A DNA stretch of 64,000 bases from Modestobacter sp. VKM Ac-2977 (GTDB lineage: Bacteria > Actinomycetota > Actinomycetes > Mycobacteriales > Geodermatophilaceae), in the NCBI RefSeq assembly GCF_026968045.1, contig NZ_JAPVBQ010000003.1, positions 709,090 through 773,089 on the forward strand, given 5' to 3'. Shown here piece by piece: positions 24,594 through 32,971 of this stretch. Under the pieces are notes generated by a model. The model searched no databases. It worked only from the letters and a program-made list of their open reading frames with translations, and was not told where the DNA came from. The translations under genes and the position numbers were made by a program. Within the stretch, counting starts at the first letter, position 1, and each line of letters starts with the position of its first letter.

Positions 24594-25679
24594 ATGACCG
24601 CTCCTGGTGCTCCGGTCGTGGTGAGCGTCGTCGTCGCCGATGGCGTCGTCGGCAGCTTCGGGCTGGGGGTGACGTCGGAGGTCTTCGGCTACGACCGCAC
24701 CGCGATGGGCCTGCCGCTGTTCGACTTCGCGCTGGTCGCCGAGGTCCCCGGTGAGGTGCGCTCCGACACCGGCGTGCGGCTGCTGGTCGATCACGGGCTG
24801 GAGCGGCTGGCGGTCTCCGACATCGTGCTGATCACCGCCTGGGAGTCGTTCGACCGGGCGCCCTCGGCCGCGCTGATCGCCGGGATCCGCGATGCCCATG
24901 CCCGGGGCGCGATCGTGGTGAGCCAGTGCACCGGCGCCTTCGTCGTCGCCTCGGCCGGGCTGCTGGACGGCTGCCGCGCCACCACGCACTGGCGCTACGC
25001 CGGCGAGCTGGCCGCGCGGTTCCCCGCCGTGACGGTGGACCCCGCCGTCCTCTACGTCGACTGCGGTCGGCTGATCACCGGTGCGGGCACGGCCGCCGGC
25101 GTCGACACCCTGCTGCACCTGGTGCGCCGGGAGTGGGGTCCCGCGGCGGCGAACGCGCTCGCCCGGGAGATGGTCGTGCCCCCGCACCGGGACGGGGGGC
25201 AGGCGCAGTACATCGACACCCCGGTCGCCCGCTGCGAGGACGACCTGCTGGGCGTCGTCCTGGAGTGGGCCCGGGCGCACCTGTCGGAGGAGATCAGCGT
25301 CGAACTGCTCGCCCGCCGGGCGCTGATGAGCCCGCGCAGCTTCGCCCGCCGGTTCAAGGCCACCACCGGGACGACGCCGCACGCCTGGCTGCTCGGTCAG
25401 CGACTGGCCGCCGCCGAGGCGCTGCTGGAGGGCAGTGACGCCCCGGTCGAGGAGATCGCCCGGCTGGTCGGCTTCGGCACCGCGGCCGGCCTGCGGGAGC
25501 AGTTCACCCGGCGGCGCGGGGTCTCCCCGCGGGCCTACCGGCAGACCTTCCGGGCCGGCGCCCGCCCGGGTGGCTCAGTCGGGACGGCGCCGGTGCAGCT
25601 CCACCGGCACTGGCCGGGGGCTGGCGGGGTGGGGAGCGACGAGGCCGGCGTCCAGGCGGGCCTCGGTCAGCCGGCGTAG
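24594..25679 (+). CDS. GlxA-type transcriptional regulator (DJ-1/PfpI plus AraC)
   Basis: Encodes 361 residues. N-terminal DJ-1/PfpI-like domain (about residues 5-185) with the nucleophile-elbow region [19 protein letters not shown]. The AraC/XylS DNA-binding domain (about 215-325) has both helix-turn-helices: [20 protein letters not shown] and [19 protein letters not shown], ending [11 protein letters not shown]. The effector and targets are unknown. The last ~35 residues lie beyond the AraC domain and are encoded antisense to the Rv0495c-like gene (105-nt overlap), so the tail is probably disordered. Confidence 0.9.
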   Translation: MTAPGAPVVVSVVVADGVVGSFGLGVTSEVFGYDRTAMGLPLFDFALVAEVPGEVRSDTGVRLLVDHGLERLAVSDIVLITAWESFDRAPSAALIAGIRDAHARGAIVVSQCTGAFVVASAGLLDGCRATTHWRYAGELAARFPAVTVDPAVLYVDCGRLITGAGTAAGVDTLLHLVRREWGPAAANALAREMVVPPHRDGGQAQYIDTPVARCEDDLLGVVLEWARAHLSEEISVELLARRALMSPRSFARRFKATTGTTPHAWLLGQRLAAAEALLEGSDAPVEEIARLVGFGTAAGLREQFTRRRGVSPRAYRQTFRAGARPGGSVGTAPVQLHRHWPGAGGVGSDEAGVQAGLGQPA

Positions 25680-26414
25680 CTCGGCGTACGCGGCCGGCCC
25701 GAGCAGCGCGACGAGCTCGGGGCCGTAGGTCTCCACCAGCGGCTCGGCGGCGACGTGCGCCGTCGGCGAGCCCGTGCACCACCAGTGCAGGTCGTGCCCG
25801 CCGGGACCCCAGCCACGCCGGTCGAACTCGCCGATCGTGGAGACGAGCACCCGGCTGTCGTCGGGGCGGTCGACCCACTCCTGCTCCCGGCGCACGGGCA
25901 GCTGCCAGCAGACGTCGGGCTTTGTCTCCAGGGGGTGCCGGCCCTGGCGCAGCGCCATGGCGTGCAGCGCGCACCCGGCCCCGGCGGGGTGCCCCGGCCG
26001 GTTGAGGAAGACGCAGGCGCCGTCCACCACCCGGGTGCGCAGCGCCTGCTCGGCGTCCTCGCCCGGTGCCGGCTCGGTCAGGGTGTCCGGTTCGGTCCAG
26101 TCGTCCCGGACGGGGATCGTGCCGGGATGCCGCTGCCAGTCCGCGGGCGTCAGCTCGCCGACCGACTCCTCGACCCGGGTGAGGTCGTCGGTGTCGGTGA
26201 AGAAGGCGCCGTGGTTGCAGCAGCCGTCCTCGGCGCGGCCGGCCACCACCCCGGCGCAGCCACGCCCGAAGACGCAGGTCCAGGCGCTGGTCAGCCAGGT
26301 GAGGTCCGCCCGCACGAGGTGCTCCGGATCGGCCGGGTCCAGGAACTCGATCCACTCGCGGGGGAAGTCCAGCCCGACCTCGGGAGGGCTGTCGGCGGCT
26401 GTGCTCGGGTCCAC
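25575..26414 (-). CDS. Cysteine-rich conserved protein (Rv0495c-like)
   Basis: Encodes 279 residues. Many conserved-looking Cys: [58 protein letters not shown], plus His, which suggests a metal or Fe-S site of the YkgJ type. Start segment [18 protein letters not shown] and overall order resemble mycobacterial Rv0495c, which lies in the same place beside ppx. Function unknown. GTG 26414 has TAGGCT 6 nt upstream, divergent from ppx. The 3' end overlaps the GlxA-type gene. Confidence 0.82.
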   Translation of the reverse strand: MDPSTAADSPPEVGLDFPREWIEFLDPADPEHLVRADLTWLTSAWTCVFGRGCAGVVAGRAEDGCCNHGAFFTDTDDLTRVEESVGELTPADWQRHPGTIPVRDDWTEPDTLTEPAPGEDAEQALRTRVVDGACVFLNRPGHPAGAGCALHAMALRQGRHPLETKPDVCWQLPVRREQEWVDRPDDSRVLVSTIGEFDRRGWGPGGHDLHWWCTGSPTAHVAAEPLVETYGPELVALLGPAAYAELRRLTEARLDAGLVAPHPASPRPVPVELHRRRPD

Positions 26415-26420
26415 CGGCGC

Positions 26421-26446
26421 AGCCTAGGCGCCCGACCCGGCAGACT
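26421..26446. promoter_or_regulatory. Divergent leaderless promoter pair, Rv0495c-like gene / ppx
   Basis: Minus-strand TAGGCT (26421-26426) is 6 nt from GTG 26414; plus-strand CAGACT (26441-26446) is 7 nt from ATG 26454. Start codons are 39 bp apart. Confidence 0.5.
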
Positions 26447-26453
26447 CTCGGGC

Positions 26454-27398
26454 ATGCGACTCGGGGTGCTGGACGTCGGCTCGAACACCGTGCACCTGCT
26501 GGTGGTGGACGCGCACCGTGGTGCCCACCCCACGCCGATGCACGACGACCGCTCCGTGCTCCGGCTGGCCGAGCACGTCGGCGCCGACGGCAAGCTGTCC
26601 AAGGCGGGGGAGAAGGGCCTGCTGCACGCGGTGCAGAGGGCGAAACAGCAGGCGGCCCAGCAGCGCTGTGACGAGCTGCTGGCCTTCGTCACCTCGGCGA
26701 TCCGGGACGCGGAGAACGGGGCTGCGGTGCTCCGCCGGGTCCGCGAGCAGACCGGCGTCGACCTGCAGGTGCTCAGCGGCGAGGACGAGGCCCGGCTGAC
26801 CTTCCTCGCCGTGCGGCGGTGGTTCGGCTGGAGCGCCGGGCGGCTCCTGGTGCTCGACATCGGCGGCGGCTCGCTCGAGCTGGCCACCGGTGTCGACGAG
26901 GACCCCGACGTCGCGCTGTCGGTGCCGCTGGGCGCCGGCCGGATGACCCGCCGGTACCTGCCCGACGCCGAGACCGGGGGCCGGCCCGACCTGTCCGCGC
27001 TGGCCGAGCTCGCCGACCACGCCACCGACGTGCTGGCCCCGGTCGGCAGGAAGCTGCGTGACGCAGGCACGCCGGACCTGGTGGCCGCCACGTCCAAGAC
27101 CTTCCGGACGCTGGCCCGGCTGGCCGGCGCGGCCCCGTCGGCCGCCGGGCTGCGTGCCCCCCGCGAGCTGACCGCCACCGGGCTGGCCCAGGTGCTCGGC
27201 TTCGTCTCCCGGATCGAGTGCACGGCGCTGGCCGAGCTGCAGGGGGTGTCTGCAGCTCGGGCGCACCAGGTCCCGGCCGGTGCCGTCGTGGCGCAGGCCG
27301 CGATGCGGTCGGTGGACGTACCGTTCGTCCGGATCTGCCCGTGGGCGCTGCGTGAGGGCGTCATCCTGCGGCGCCTGGACCAGCTGGAAGGAGCGTGA
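26454..27398 (+). CDS. ppx: Ppx/GppA family exopolyphosphatase
   Basis: Encodes 314 residues, the short actinobacterial Ppx form (ASKHA fold without the C-terminal HD domain). Phosphate-1 loop LGVLDVGSNTVHLLVVD, the catalytic Glu region SGEDEARLTFLAV, phosphate-2 loop VLDIGGGSLELATG, and ATSKTFRTLARL. Hydrolyses polyphosphate and/or pppGpp. Synteny with Rv0496. Functionally close to phoU-senX3-regX3 in phosphate metabolism. The stop overlaps the next start. Confidence 0.93.
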   Translation: MRLGVLDVGSNTVHLLVVDAHRGAHPTPMHDDRSVLRLAEHVGADGKLSKAGEKGLLHAVQRAKQQAAQQRCDELLAFVTSAIRDAENGAAVLRRVREQTGVDLQVLSGEDEARLTFLAVRRWFGWSAGRLLVLDIGGGSLELATGVDEDPDVALSVPLGAGRMTRRYLPDAETGGRPDLSALAELADHATDVLAPVGRKLRDAGTPDLVAATSKTFRTLARLAGAAPSAAGLRAPRELTATGLAQVLGFVSRIECTALAELQGVSAARAHQVPAGAVVAQAAMRSVDVPFVRICPWALREGVILRRLDQLEGA

Positions 27399-28378
27399 TG
27401 ACGCAGCCCAACCCGTCAGGGGAGTACAGCGTCCGCTCGCTCGCCGAGATCCTGCGCGAGCACGGTCTGGAGAGCGAGCTCGGCACCCGCCCCGGCCGTC
27501 GACGCCAGCCCAACGGCGACGTCGAGTCCACCGGTCGTTCGGCGCGGGTGGACACGGGTGCGGGGTCACCGCGGGCGGAGTCGCCGGTGCGCTCGCCCTC
27601 GGCCACGTCGAACGGCCGCTCCGCCACCCCGCCCCGCTCCCCGGAGCGCGCGCCGTCGGTCCCGGTCTGGACTCCGGCTCCCGAGCCGAAGGCGCGGCCG
27701 GCGGCCGGGTTGCTGAGCCCGCAGACGCCGCCGGCCTCCCCGGCGTCGGCCCGGCCGGCGGCCGGTCGCGCGGACGAGGCGCCCCCCGCGGTGCGCACCG
27801 GTCGGCGGAAGTCCGATGCCGCCCCGGCCGGCCCCGGTGCAGAACCGCTGTTCGGTACCGGGCCCTCCACTGCCGCCATCCCGGCGGCGGCCCCGACGAC
27901 CTCGTCGAACCCGACCGCCGCGCACCGCAGGTCCGCGCCGACGGGCTCCACGGGGGCGACGGCCCGGGGCGCCACCGGCGCGGGCCGGCGCGGTGCCGAC
28001 CACCCGGTCACCGGCCCGATCCCGGTCGTCTCCGCGGCGCAGGCCGAGGCCGCCAGGGGTAAGGCCGCCAAGGTCGACGAGGAGCCGCTGACCGGCCGGG
28101 AGAGCGTGCTGGCCTGGGCGCGGTTCGCCGGCGAGATGGTGGTCGCGCTGGCCGCCGGCATCGGCGTCTACTTCGCCTTCACCGTGCTGTGGGAGCTGCT
28201 GCCCTACGTCGCCCTGGTCGCAGCCCCGGTGACGGTGACCGGTCTGGTCGCCGGGGTGGCGGCGTACCGGCAGCGCCGGGGCCAGGGTGCGCTGCCGGTC
28301 CGGTTGCTGGCGGTGCTGTTGCTGGCCGGGACGGTGCTGGTGATCGCCCCGGCCGCGGGCCTGCTCGCCGGCAGCTGA
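27398..28378 (+). CDS. Conserved membrane protein with disordered N-terminus (Rv0497-like)
   Basis: Encodes 326 residues. The N-terminal motif YSVRSLAEILREHGLE is followed by ~200 residues of Pro/Ala/Arg/Ser-rich disordered sequence and three hydrophobic segments at the C-terminus (about residues 240-325, ending IAPAAGLLAGS). The layout matches Rv0497 downstream of ppx. The short N-terminal helix recurs in other actinobacterial envelope proteins. Start ATG 27398 (TGATG with the ppx stop) has GGAAGGAG upstream; GTG 27395 is equally possible. Function unknown. Confidence 0.75.
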   Translation: MTQPNPSGEYSVRSLAEILREHGLESELGTRPGRRRQPNGDVESTGRSARVDTGAGSPRAESPVRSPSATSNGRSATPPRSPERAPSVPVWTPAPEPKARPAAGLLSPQTPPASPASARPAAGRADEAPPAVRTGRRKSDAAPAGPGAEPLFGTGPSTAAIPAAAPTTSSNPTAAHRRSAPTGSTGATARGATGAGRRGADHPVTGPIPVVSAAQAEAARGKAAKVDEEPLTGRESVLAWARFAGEMVVALAAGIGVYFAFTVLWELLPYVALVAAPVTVTGLVAGVAAYRQRRGQGALPVRLLAVLLLAGTVLVIAPAAGLLAGS

Positions 28379-28386
28379 CCCCCCGG

Positions 28387-28932
28387 TCAGCCAGCGGCGG
28401 CGATCTGCTCGACGAGGGTGCGCCCGAACGCCGGCAGGTCGTCGGGGTTGCGGCTGGTGGTCAGGTTGCCGTCGACGACGACCTCCTCGTCGACCCACTC
28501 GGCGCCCGCGTTGCGCAGGTCGGTCTGCAGCGAGGGCCACGAGGTCATCCGGCGGCCACGGACGACGTCGGCCTCGGCGAGCACCCACGGGGCGTGGCAG
28601 ATGGCGGCCACCGGCTTGCCGGCGTCGAAGAAGGCCTTCACGAACTGGACGGCCCCCTGGTCGGCGCGCACGAAGTCGCCGTTGATCACGCCGCCGGGCA
28701 GCACGAGCGCGTCGTAGCTGCCGGGGTCGGCGTCGGACACCGCGACGTCGACGTCCTTGGTGTCGCCCTTGTCGATGTGCTGGTAGGCGGTGATGGTGCC
28801 GGGCTCGAGCCCGACGAGCTCCGGCCGGGCGCCGGCGTCCACCAGTGCCTGCCAGGGCTGGTCCAGCTCCGCCTGCTCGACGCCGTCGGTGGCGAGCACG
28901 GCCACCCGCTTGCCGTTCAGTTCTCCGGACAT
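28387..28932 (-). CDS. DJ-1/PfpI family protein (YhbO-like)
   Basis: Encodes 181 residues. Complete DJ-1/PfpI domain: KRVAVLATDGVEQAEL with the conserved Glu (about residue 18), VLPGGVINGDFVR, and the nucleophile elbow AAICHAPWVL with catalytic Cys-His. C-terminal GAEWVDEEVVVDGNLTTSR is typical of PfpI/YhbO stress proteins, variously described as protease, deglycase or hydratase. Convergent with the membrane protein gene (8 nt between stops), divergent from proC. Confidence 0.9.
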   Translation of the reverse strand: MSGELNGKRVAVLATDGVEQAELDQPWQALVDAGARPELVGLEPGTITAYQHIDKGDTKDVDVAVSDADPGSYDALVLPGGVINGDFVRADQGAVQFVKAFFDAGKPVAAICHAPWVLAEADVVRGRRMTSWPSLQTDLRNAGAEWVDEEVVVDGNLTTSRNPDDLPAFGRTLVEQIAAAG

Positions 28933-28977
28933 GGCGGACCGCTACCCCGGCTCCTCCGGGGGCACACGCCCGGGCAC

Positions 28978-28983
28978 TACGGT
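28978..28983 (+). promoter_or_regulatory. Leaderless -10 of proC
   Basis: TACGGT, 7 nt before ATG 28991. Confidence 0.55.
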
Positions 28984-28990
28984 CGCGGAC

Positions 28991-29821
28991 ATGATCGATG
29001 CAGGGCACGCGGGTCCCGACGCACGGCTGGCCGTCATCGGCGGCGGCAAGATCGGTGAGGCGCTGCTCGCCGGCCTGGTCCGCCAGGCGGGGGACGGGCG
29101 GGAGTTCCTGGTCGTCGAGCGCAGCCCGGACCGGGCGGCCGAGCTGACGGCTCGGTACGGCGTCGGCACCACCGACCTCGCCGGGGCGGCCGCCCGGGCG
29201 CGGGTCCTGCTGCTCGCCGTGAAGCCGCAGGACATCGACGCGCTGCTGGCGGCGCTGGGTCCGCACGTCACCCCGGAGCACCTGGTGGTCTCGGTGGCGG
29301 CGGGGGTGCCCACCAGCCGGGTCGAGGCGGCGCTTCCGGCCGGCACCCCGGTCGTGCGGGTCATGCCCAACACCCCGGCGCTGGTCGACGCCGGGATGAG
29401 CGTGCTCTCGGCCGGGGCGCACGCGACCGAGGCGCACCTGGACGAGGCGGAGGCGCTGCTGCTGCCGGTGGGTCAGGTGCGTCGGGTCCCGGAGAGCCAG
29501 CAGGACGCCGTGACCGCGCTGTCGGGCAGCGGCCCGGCCTACTTCTTCTTCCTGGTCGAGGCGATGATCGACGCAGGGATCCTGCTCGGTCTGCCCCGTA
29601 CGGTCGCCGCCGACCTGATCGTGCAGACCGCCTACGGCGCGGCGGTCATGCTGCGCGACTCCGGCGAGCACCCGGTCCAGCTGCGGGAGGCGGTCACGAG
29701 CCCCGGTGGGACGACGATCGCCGCCGTCCGGGAACTGGAGCGGCACGGCGTGCGAGCTGCGCTGATCGCCGCGATCGAGGCGGCGTACCAGCGTTCGGTG
29801 GAGCTCGGCCGCACCTCCTGA
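28991..29821 (+). CDS. proC: Pyrroline-5-carboxylate reductase
   Basis: Encodes 276 residues. Last step of proline synthesis, P5C to L-proline with NAD(P)H. The Rossmann motif is VIGGGKIGEALLAGL (about residues 15-29), then LLLAVKPQDID, RVMPNTPALVDAGMSVL, and the signature VTALSGSGPAYFFFLVEAMIDAG. C-terminal dimerisation helices with REAVTSPGGTTIAAV. Family-typical length. Synteny with Rv0500. Confidence 0.97.
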   Translation: MIDAGHAGPDARLAVIGGGKIGEALLAGLVRQAGDGREFLVVERSPDRAAELTARYGVGTTDLAGAAARARVLLLAVKPQDIDALLAALGPHVTPEHLVVSVAAGVPTSRVEAALPAGTPVVRVMPNTPALVDAGMSVLSAGAHATEAHLDEAEALLLPVGQVRRVPESQQDAVTALSGSGPAYFFFLVEAMIDAGILLGLPRTVAADLIVQTAYGAAVMLRDSGEHPVQLREAVTSPGGTTIAAVRELERHGVRAALIAAIEAAYQRSVELGRTS

Positions 29822-29842
29822 CCCGCTGACGCCGGGTTGAAT

Positions 29843-29953
29843 CACACGCGTGTGGTTTTCCACAGAAATCTGTGGAGAACGGCCCCCGCGGAGCTTGTCG
29901 ACTTGGGGACAACACGCCGTGACGGGTGTGTCACGCGGTGTTTCTGTCCACTT
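29843..29953. promoter_or_regulatory. Palindrome-rich, DnaA-box-like control region upstream of the HTH gene
   Basis: The 282-nt gap 29822-30103 is AT-richer than its surroundings. It holds the palindrome CACACGCGTGTG (29843-29854), TCCACAG/CTGTGGA (29859-29865 with 29870-29876), and four 9-mers close to the DnaA box: TTTTCCACA (29856-29864), TTCTCCACA and TTGTCCCCA on the other strand (29871-29879, 29904-29912), and CTGTCCACT (29945-29953). AACACGCCGTGAC (29911-29923) faces GTCACGCGGTGTT (29930-29942) with two mismatches. Confidence 0.5.
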
Positions 29954-30103
29954 GTGCCCAGGACGGACCGGTCCGCCTGTTCGTTTCACCCATCGCTTCT
30001 GTCACTCCGGTCCCCTTACGCTCTGTTCCAGCACATGAGCGTTCTGTTCGCCGGTGGGGAAGCCGGTGGCCGCACATGGAGCTGAGAACCGGAGATGATC
30101 CAC

Positions 30104-30448
30104 GTGACCATGCCCCAGCGCGCCGCCGTCCAGACCGTCCGTCCGGGTGTCCCGATGCCCCGCCAGATGGGCCGCCCCATCTCGGCCGCCTCGATGGCCC
30201 GCCCGGTCCCCGCCGCCCACCCGGCCTCGATGCCGCTGGGTCGCCCGGCCGCCGTGCCGGCACCCCGCGCCGCCGTCTCGTTCCTGACCGTCGCCGAGGT
30301 CGCCGCCCTGATGCGCGTCTCCAAGATGACCGTCTACCGGCTCGTCCACGGCGGGGAGCTCGCCGCCGTCCGCGTCGGCCGCTCCTTCCGGGTGCCCGAG
30401 CGCGCCGTGCACGAGTACCTGCGCGACGCCTACACCGACATCGCCTGA
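30104..30448 (+). CDS. Excisionase/MerR-like HTH protein (Rv0500A-like)
   Basis: Encodes 114 residues. A C-terminal winged helix-turn-helix of the excisionase family (about residues 60-110: FLTVAEVAALMRVSKMTVYR, LVHGGELAAVRVGRSFRVPE) follows a ~55-residue Pro/Met/Ala-rich N-terminus. Position between proC and bS22 matches Rv0500A. It is not a phage gene here; no integrase is near. GTG 30104 was chosen because GGAG at about 30091-30094 is 9 nt upstream; that GGAG abuts ATG 30095 and cannot serve it. ATG 30110 is another option. Possibly autoregulated through the upstream repeats. Confidence 0.82.
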   Translation: MTMPQRAAVQTVRPGVPMPRQMGRPISAASMARPVPAAHPASMPLGRPAAVPAPRAAVSFLTVAEVAALMRVSKMTVYRLVHGGELAAVRVGRSFRVPERAVHEYLRDAYTDIA

Positions 30449-30452
30449 GCGA

Positions 30453-30490
30453 AGGACCCGGCTGCCACTCGCACCTCGTGGCGGGGCCCT
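30453..30490 (+). terminator. Hairpin after the HTH gene
   Basis: Outer AGGACCC (30453-30459) with GGGCCCT (30484-30490), one mismatch, and inner GCCAC/GTGGC (30464-30468 with 30478-30482), starting 5 nt after the stop. Its flanks (GAAGGACCC ... CCTGCAG.GAAG) resemble the small palindrome at 23074-23099. A second hairpin, CCCACCGC/GCGGTGGG, lies at 30560-30567 with 30578-30585. Confidence 0.6.
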
Positions 30491-30650
30491 GCAGCGAAGT
30501 CGTTCCAGCACGTCACCCGCTCAGGCGGGACCCGGGACGAAGGCCTGACCCTCGCGCCACCCACCGCTCGCACGTCCGCGGTGGGAGCGCGTGAGGCGGC
30601 TCTCCGGCACCTCGCCGGGCGGGCGTTCCCGCTCGGGGGCGCCCGCCGGG

Positions 30651-30656
30651 TAGTCT
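30651..30656 (+). promoter_or_regulatory. -10 of the bS22 transcript
   Basis: TAGTCT within the 348-nt gap 30449-30796. A GC-rich imperfect inverted repeat directly precedes it. The expected transcript start at about 30663 gives bS22 a leader of about 130 nt, unlike the leaderless genes around it. The leader contains GTGACC/GGTCAC hairpin arms at about 30738-30753. Confidence 0.5.
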
Positions 30657-30796
30657 CGGGTGCTGAGCGGTGCCACCCCCCTGGGGCGGGCCGCGCACGA
30701 GCTGATCACCTCGCCCGGCGCCCGGACCACGGATCCGCGTGACCACCCCGGTCACCACCCCCGGCCGCCGAGCGAAGACGACGTCGGGAGCGGGAC

Positions 30797-30895
30797 ATGG
30801 GTTCTGTCATCAAGAAGCGCCGCAAGCGGATGGCGAAGAAGAAGCACCGCAAGCTGCTCAAGAAGACCCGCGTCCAGCGGCGCAACAAGAAGTGA
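30797..30895 (+). CDS. Small ribosomal subunit protein bS22 (AURKAIP1/COX24 family)
   Basis: Encodes 32 residues, more than half Lys or Arg: [20 protein letters not shown], then [12 protein letters not shown]. This closely matches the 33-residue mycobacterial bS22 (Rv0500B position), found on the 30S subunit by structural work. ATG 30797 has GGGAG upstream. Very short, so easily missed by gene callers. It lies between the HTH gene and the epimerase gene, the same order as in mycobacteria. Confidence 0.93.
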   Translation: MGSVIKKRRKRMAKKKHRKLLKKTRVQRRNKK

Positions 30896-30905
30896 GCTGA
30901 CGCTC

Positions 30906-32036
30906 GTGCCGCCCGCGGTCGTCCTCGTCACCGGCGTCAGCCGGTGGCTGGGCGGCGCGCTGGCGGCCGAGCTCGCCGCTGACCCGGCGATCACCCGGGT
31001 CATCGGGGTGGACACCGTCCCCCCGGCCCCCGAGGTGCTGCGTCGCCTCGGTCGCACCGAGTTCGTCCGCGCCGACATCCGCAGCCCGTTGATCGGGAAG
31101 GTGATCGAGTCGGCGTCGGTGGACACCGTCGTGCACATGAACATCAGCGCCACACCGGCCGGTGCCGGCGGGCGGGTGTCGATGAAGGAGCTCAACGTCA
31201 TCGGCACCATGCAGCTGCTGGCCGCCTGCCAGCGGTCTCCCGCGGTCCGCCGACTGGTCCTGAAGAGCACCAGCGCGGTGTACGGCGCCAGCTCCCGGGA
31301 TCCTGCGGTCTTCACCGAGACCATGCAGGCCCGGCGGGTGCCCGGTGGCGGCTTCGCCAAGGACAGCCTCGACATCGAGGGCTACGTCCGCGCCTTCGCC
31401 CGCCGCCGTCCCGACGTGGGTGTCGCCGTGCTCCGGTTCACCAACCTCATCGGCCCGCGGATCGACTCGCTGCTGTCCGGGTTCCTCCGGATGCCCGTCG
31501 TCCCCACCGCCCTCGGGCACGACGCCCGGCTGCAGCTCCTCCACGAGGACGACGCCGTGGCCGTGCTCACCCGCGCCGCCACCGGCGACTTCGTCGGCAC
31601 CGCGAACGTCGGTGCCGACGGCACGCTCCTGCTCTCCCAGGCGATCCGTCGGCTCGGCCGCGTCGCGCTGCCCCTGCCGGAGCCGGCGATGGGCTCCCTC
31701 GGCCGGACGACGCGCTGGGCCCGCATGGTCGACTGGTCGCCCGAGCAGATGCGCTTCCTGAACTTCGGCCGGGTCATCGACACCCAGGTGCTGCGCGAGG
31801 AGATCGGCTACGTGCCCCGCTACAGCACCGCAGAGGCCCTCGCCGACTACGGGCGCAGCCTGCCCCCGGTCGTCCGTGCCGAGCTCGTCGATGACGTTGC
31901 CGCCTCCGCGCGGACCGTGCTCGGCTCCGTCGCCGGTGGCGTCCACGCCGTGCAGGGCGTTCTCGGTAGCGTCACCGGGGGACGCCGCCGCGCCGCACCC
32001 TCGGTGCCGGGCCTGCGGGCGGTGCGCGATGCCTGA
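30906..32036 (+). CDS. NAD-dependent epimerase-like extended SDR (GalE2/Rv0501-like)
   Basis: Encodes 376 residues. Extended SDR with a Rossmann start VVLVTGVSRWLGGALAAEL and the Ser/Thr catalytic region LKSTSAVYG (about residue 120), but where Y-x3-K should be the sequence reads GGGFAKDSLDIEGY, so the catalytic Tyr appears to be Phe. The C-terminal ~60 residues (VDDVAASARTVLGSVAGG) are an extra tail. Real sugar epimerase activity is therefore doubtful. GTG 30906 starts 10 nt after bS22; Rv0501 synteny. Overlaps plsC by 8 nt. Confidence 0.82.
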   Translation: MPPAVVLVTGVSRWLGGALAAELAADPAITRVIGVDTVPPAPEVLRRLGRTEFVRADIRSPLIGKVIESASVDTVVHMNISATPAGAGGRVSMKELNVIGTMQLLAACQRSPAVRRLVLKSTSAVYGASSRDPAVFTETMQARRVPGGGFAKDSLDIEGYVRAFARRRPDVGVAVLRFTNLIGPRIDSLLSGFLRMPVVPTALGHDARLQLLHEDDAVAVLTRAATGDFVGTANVGADGTLLLSQAIRRLGRVALPLPEPAMGSLGRTTRWARMVDWSPEQMRFLNFGRVIDTQVLREEIGYVPRYSTAEALADYGRSLPPVVRAELVDDVAASARTVLGSVAGGVHAVQGVLGSVTGGRRRAAPSVPGLRAVRDA

Positions 32037-32937
32037 GGCCCGGGTGATCCCCCTGCGCCCCGACGACGACCAGTCCCCGCCGCCCCCGGCGGCCCCGCCG
32101 GGTTGGGACGAGCAGCTGGCCGGGGGCCTGGAGTTCCTGCGCCGCCGGCTGATCGGCGAGTACGACACCGACGAGTTCGGCTTCGACCCCGACCTCACCG
32201 ACCACCTCCTGCTCCCGGGGCTCCGGCCGTTGTTCCACCGCTGGTTCCGGGTGGAGACCCAGGGGCTGGAGAACGTGCCCGACGCCGGGGGCGCCCTGGT
32301 GGTGGCCAACCACTCGGGCACCGTGCCGGTCGACGCACTGATGACCACGGTGGCGCTGCACGACGAGCACCCGGCGGCCCGCCGGCTCCGGCTGCTCGGC
32401 GCCGACCTGGTGTTCCAGGTCCCCTTCATCGGGTCCCTGGCGCGCAAGCTGGGCGTCACCCTGGCCTGCAACGAGGACGCCGAGCGGCTGCTGTCCGAGG
32501 GAGAGCTGGTCGGGGTCTTCCCCGAGGGCTTCAAGGGCGTCGGCAAGCCGTTCCACGAGCGGTACACCCTGCAGCGGTTCGGTCGCGGCGGCTTCGTCAG
32601 CGCCGCACTGCGCACCGGCACCCCGATCGTGCCGTGCGCGATCGTGGGGGCCGAGGAGATCTACCCGATGATCGGGAACGCCCGCACCGCCGCCCGGCTG
32701 CTCGGCCTGCCCTACTTCCCGATCACCCCGACCTTCCCGCTGCTGGGTCCGTTGGGTGCGGTCCCGCTGCCGTCGAAGTGGTTCATCGCCTTCGGCGAGC
32801 CGATCGAGACGGCGTCCTACGGGCCCGCGGCCGCCGACGACCCGATGGTCGTGTTCAACCTGACCGACCAGGTCCGCGAGACCATCCAGCACTCGCTCTA
32901 CCGGCTGCTCCTCCAGCGCCGGTCCGTGTTCAGTTGA
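32029..32937 (+). CDS. PlsC-like acyltransferase (Rv0502-like)
   Basis: Encodes 302 residues. LPLAT/PlsC domain: VVANHSGTVPVDALM (the His-Asp pair in the longer spacing seen in the DAGAT-like branch), VFPEGFKGVGKPF, and IVPCAIVGAEEIYPM. An N-terminal ~40-residue polar segment precedes it. Probably membrane-associated, acylating a glycerol-phosphate or related lipid; the substrate is unknown. ATG 32029 lies inside the end of the epimerase gene. Synteny with Rv0502. Confidence 0.85.
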   Translation: MPEARVIPLRPDDDQSPPPPAAPPGWDEQLAGGLEFLRRRLIGEYDTDEFGFDPDLTDHLLLPGLRPLFHRWFRVETQGLENVPDAGGALVVANHSGTVPVDALMTTVALHDEHPAARRLRLLGADLVFQVPFIGSLARKLGVTLACNEDAERLLSEGELVGVFPEGFKGVGKPFHERYTLQRFGRGGFVSAALRTGTPIVPCAIVGAEEIYPMIGNARTAARLLGLPYFPITPTFPLLGPLGAVPLPSKWFIAFGEPIETASYGPAAADDPMVVFNLTDQVRETIQHSLYRLLLQRRSVFS

Positions 32938-32971
32938 GACTGCGCGGGACGACCGTCGCGGAGGTCGGCAG

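Noticed and set aside
29856..29953. Origin of replication from the DnaA-box-like cluster
   Set aside because: No dnaA, dnaN, rpmH or recF nearby and no true AT-rich unwinding element; kept only as a regulatory curiosity.
30104..30448. Excisionase-family HTH as evidence of a prophage or integrative element
   Set aside because: No integrase, attachment repeats or phage genes; position and neighbours match chromosomal Rv0500A.
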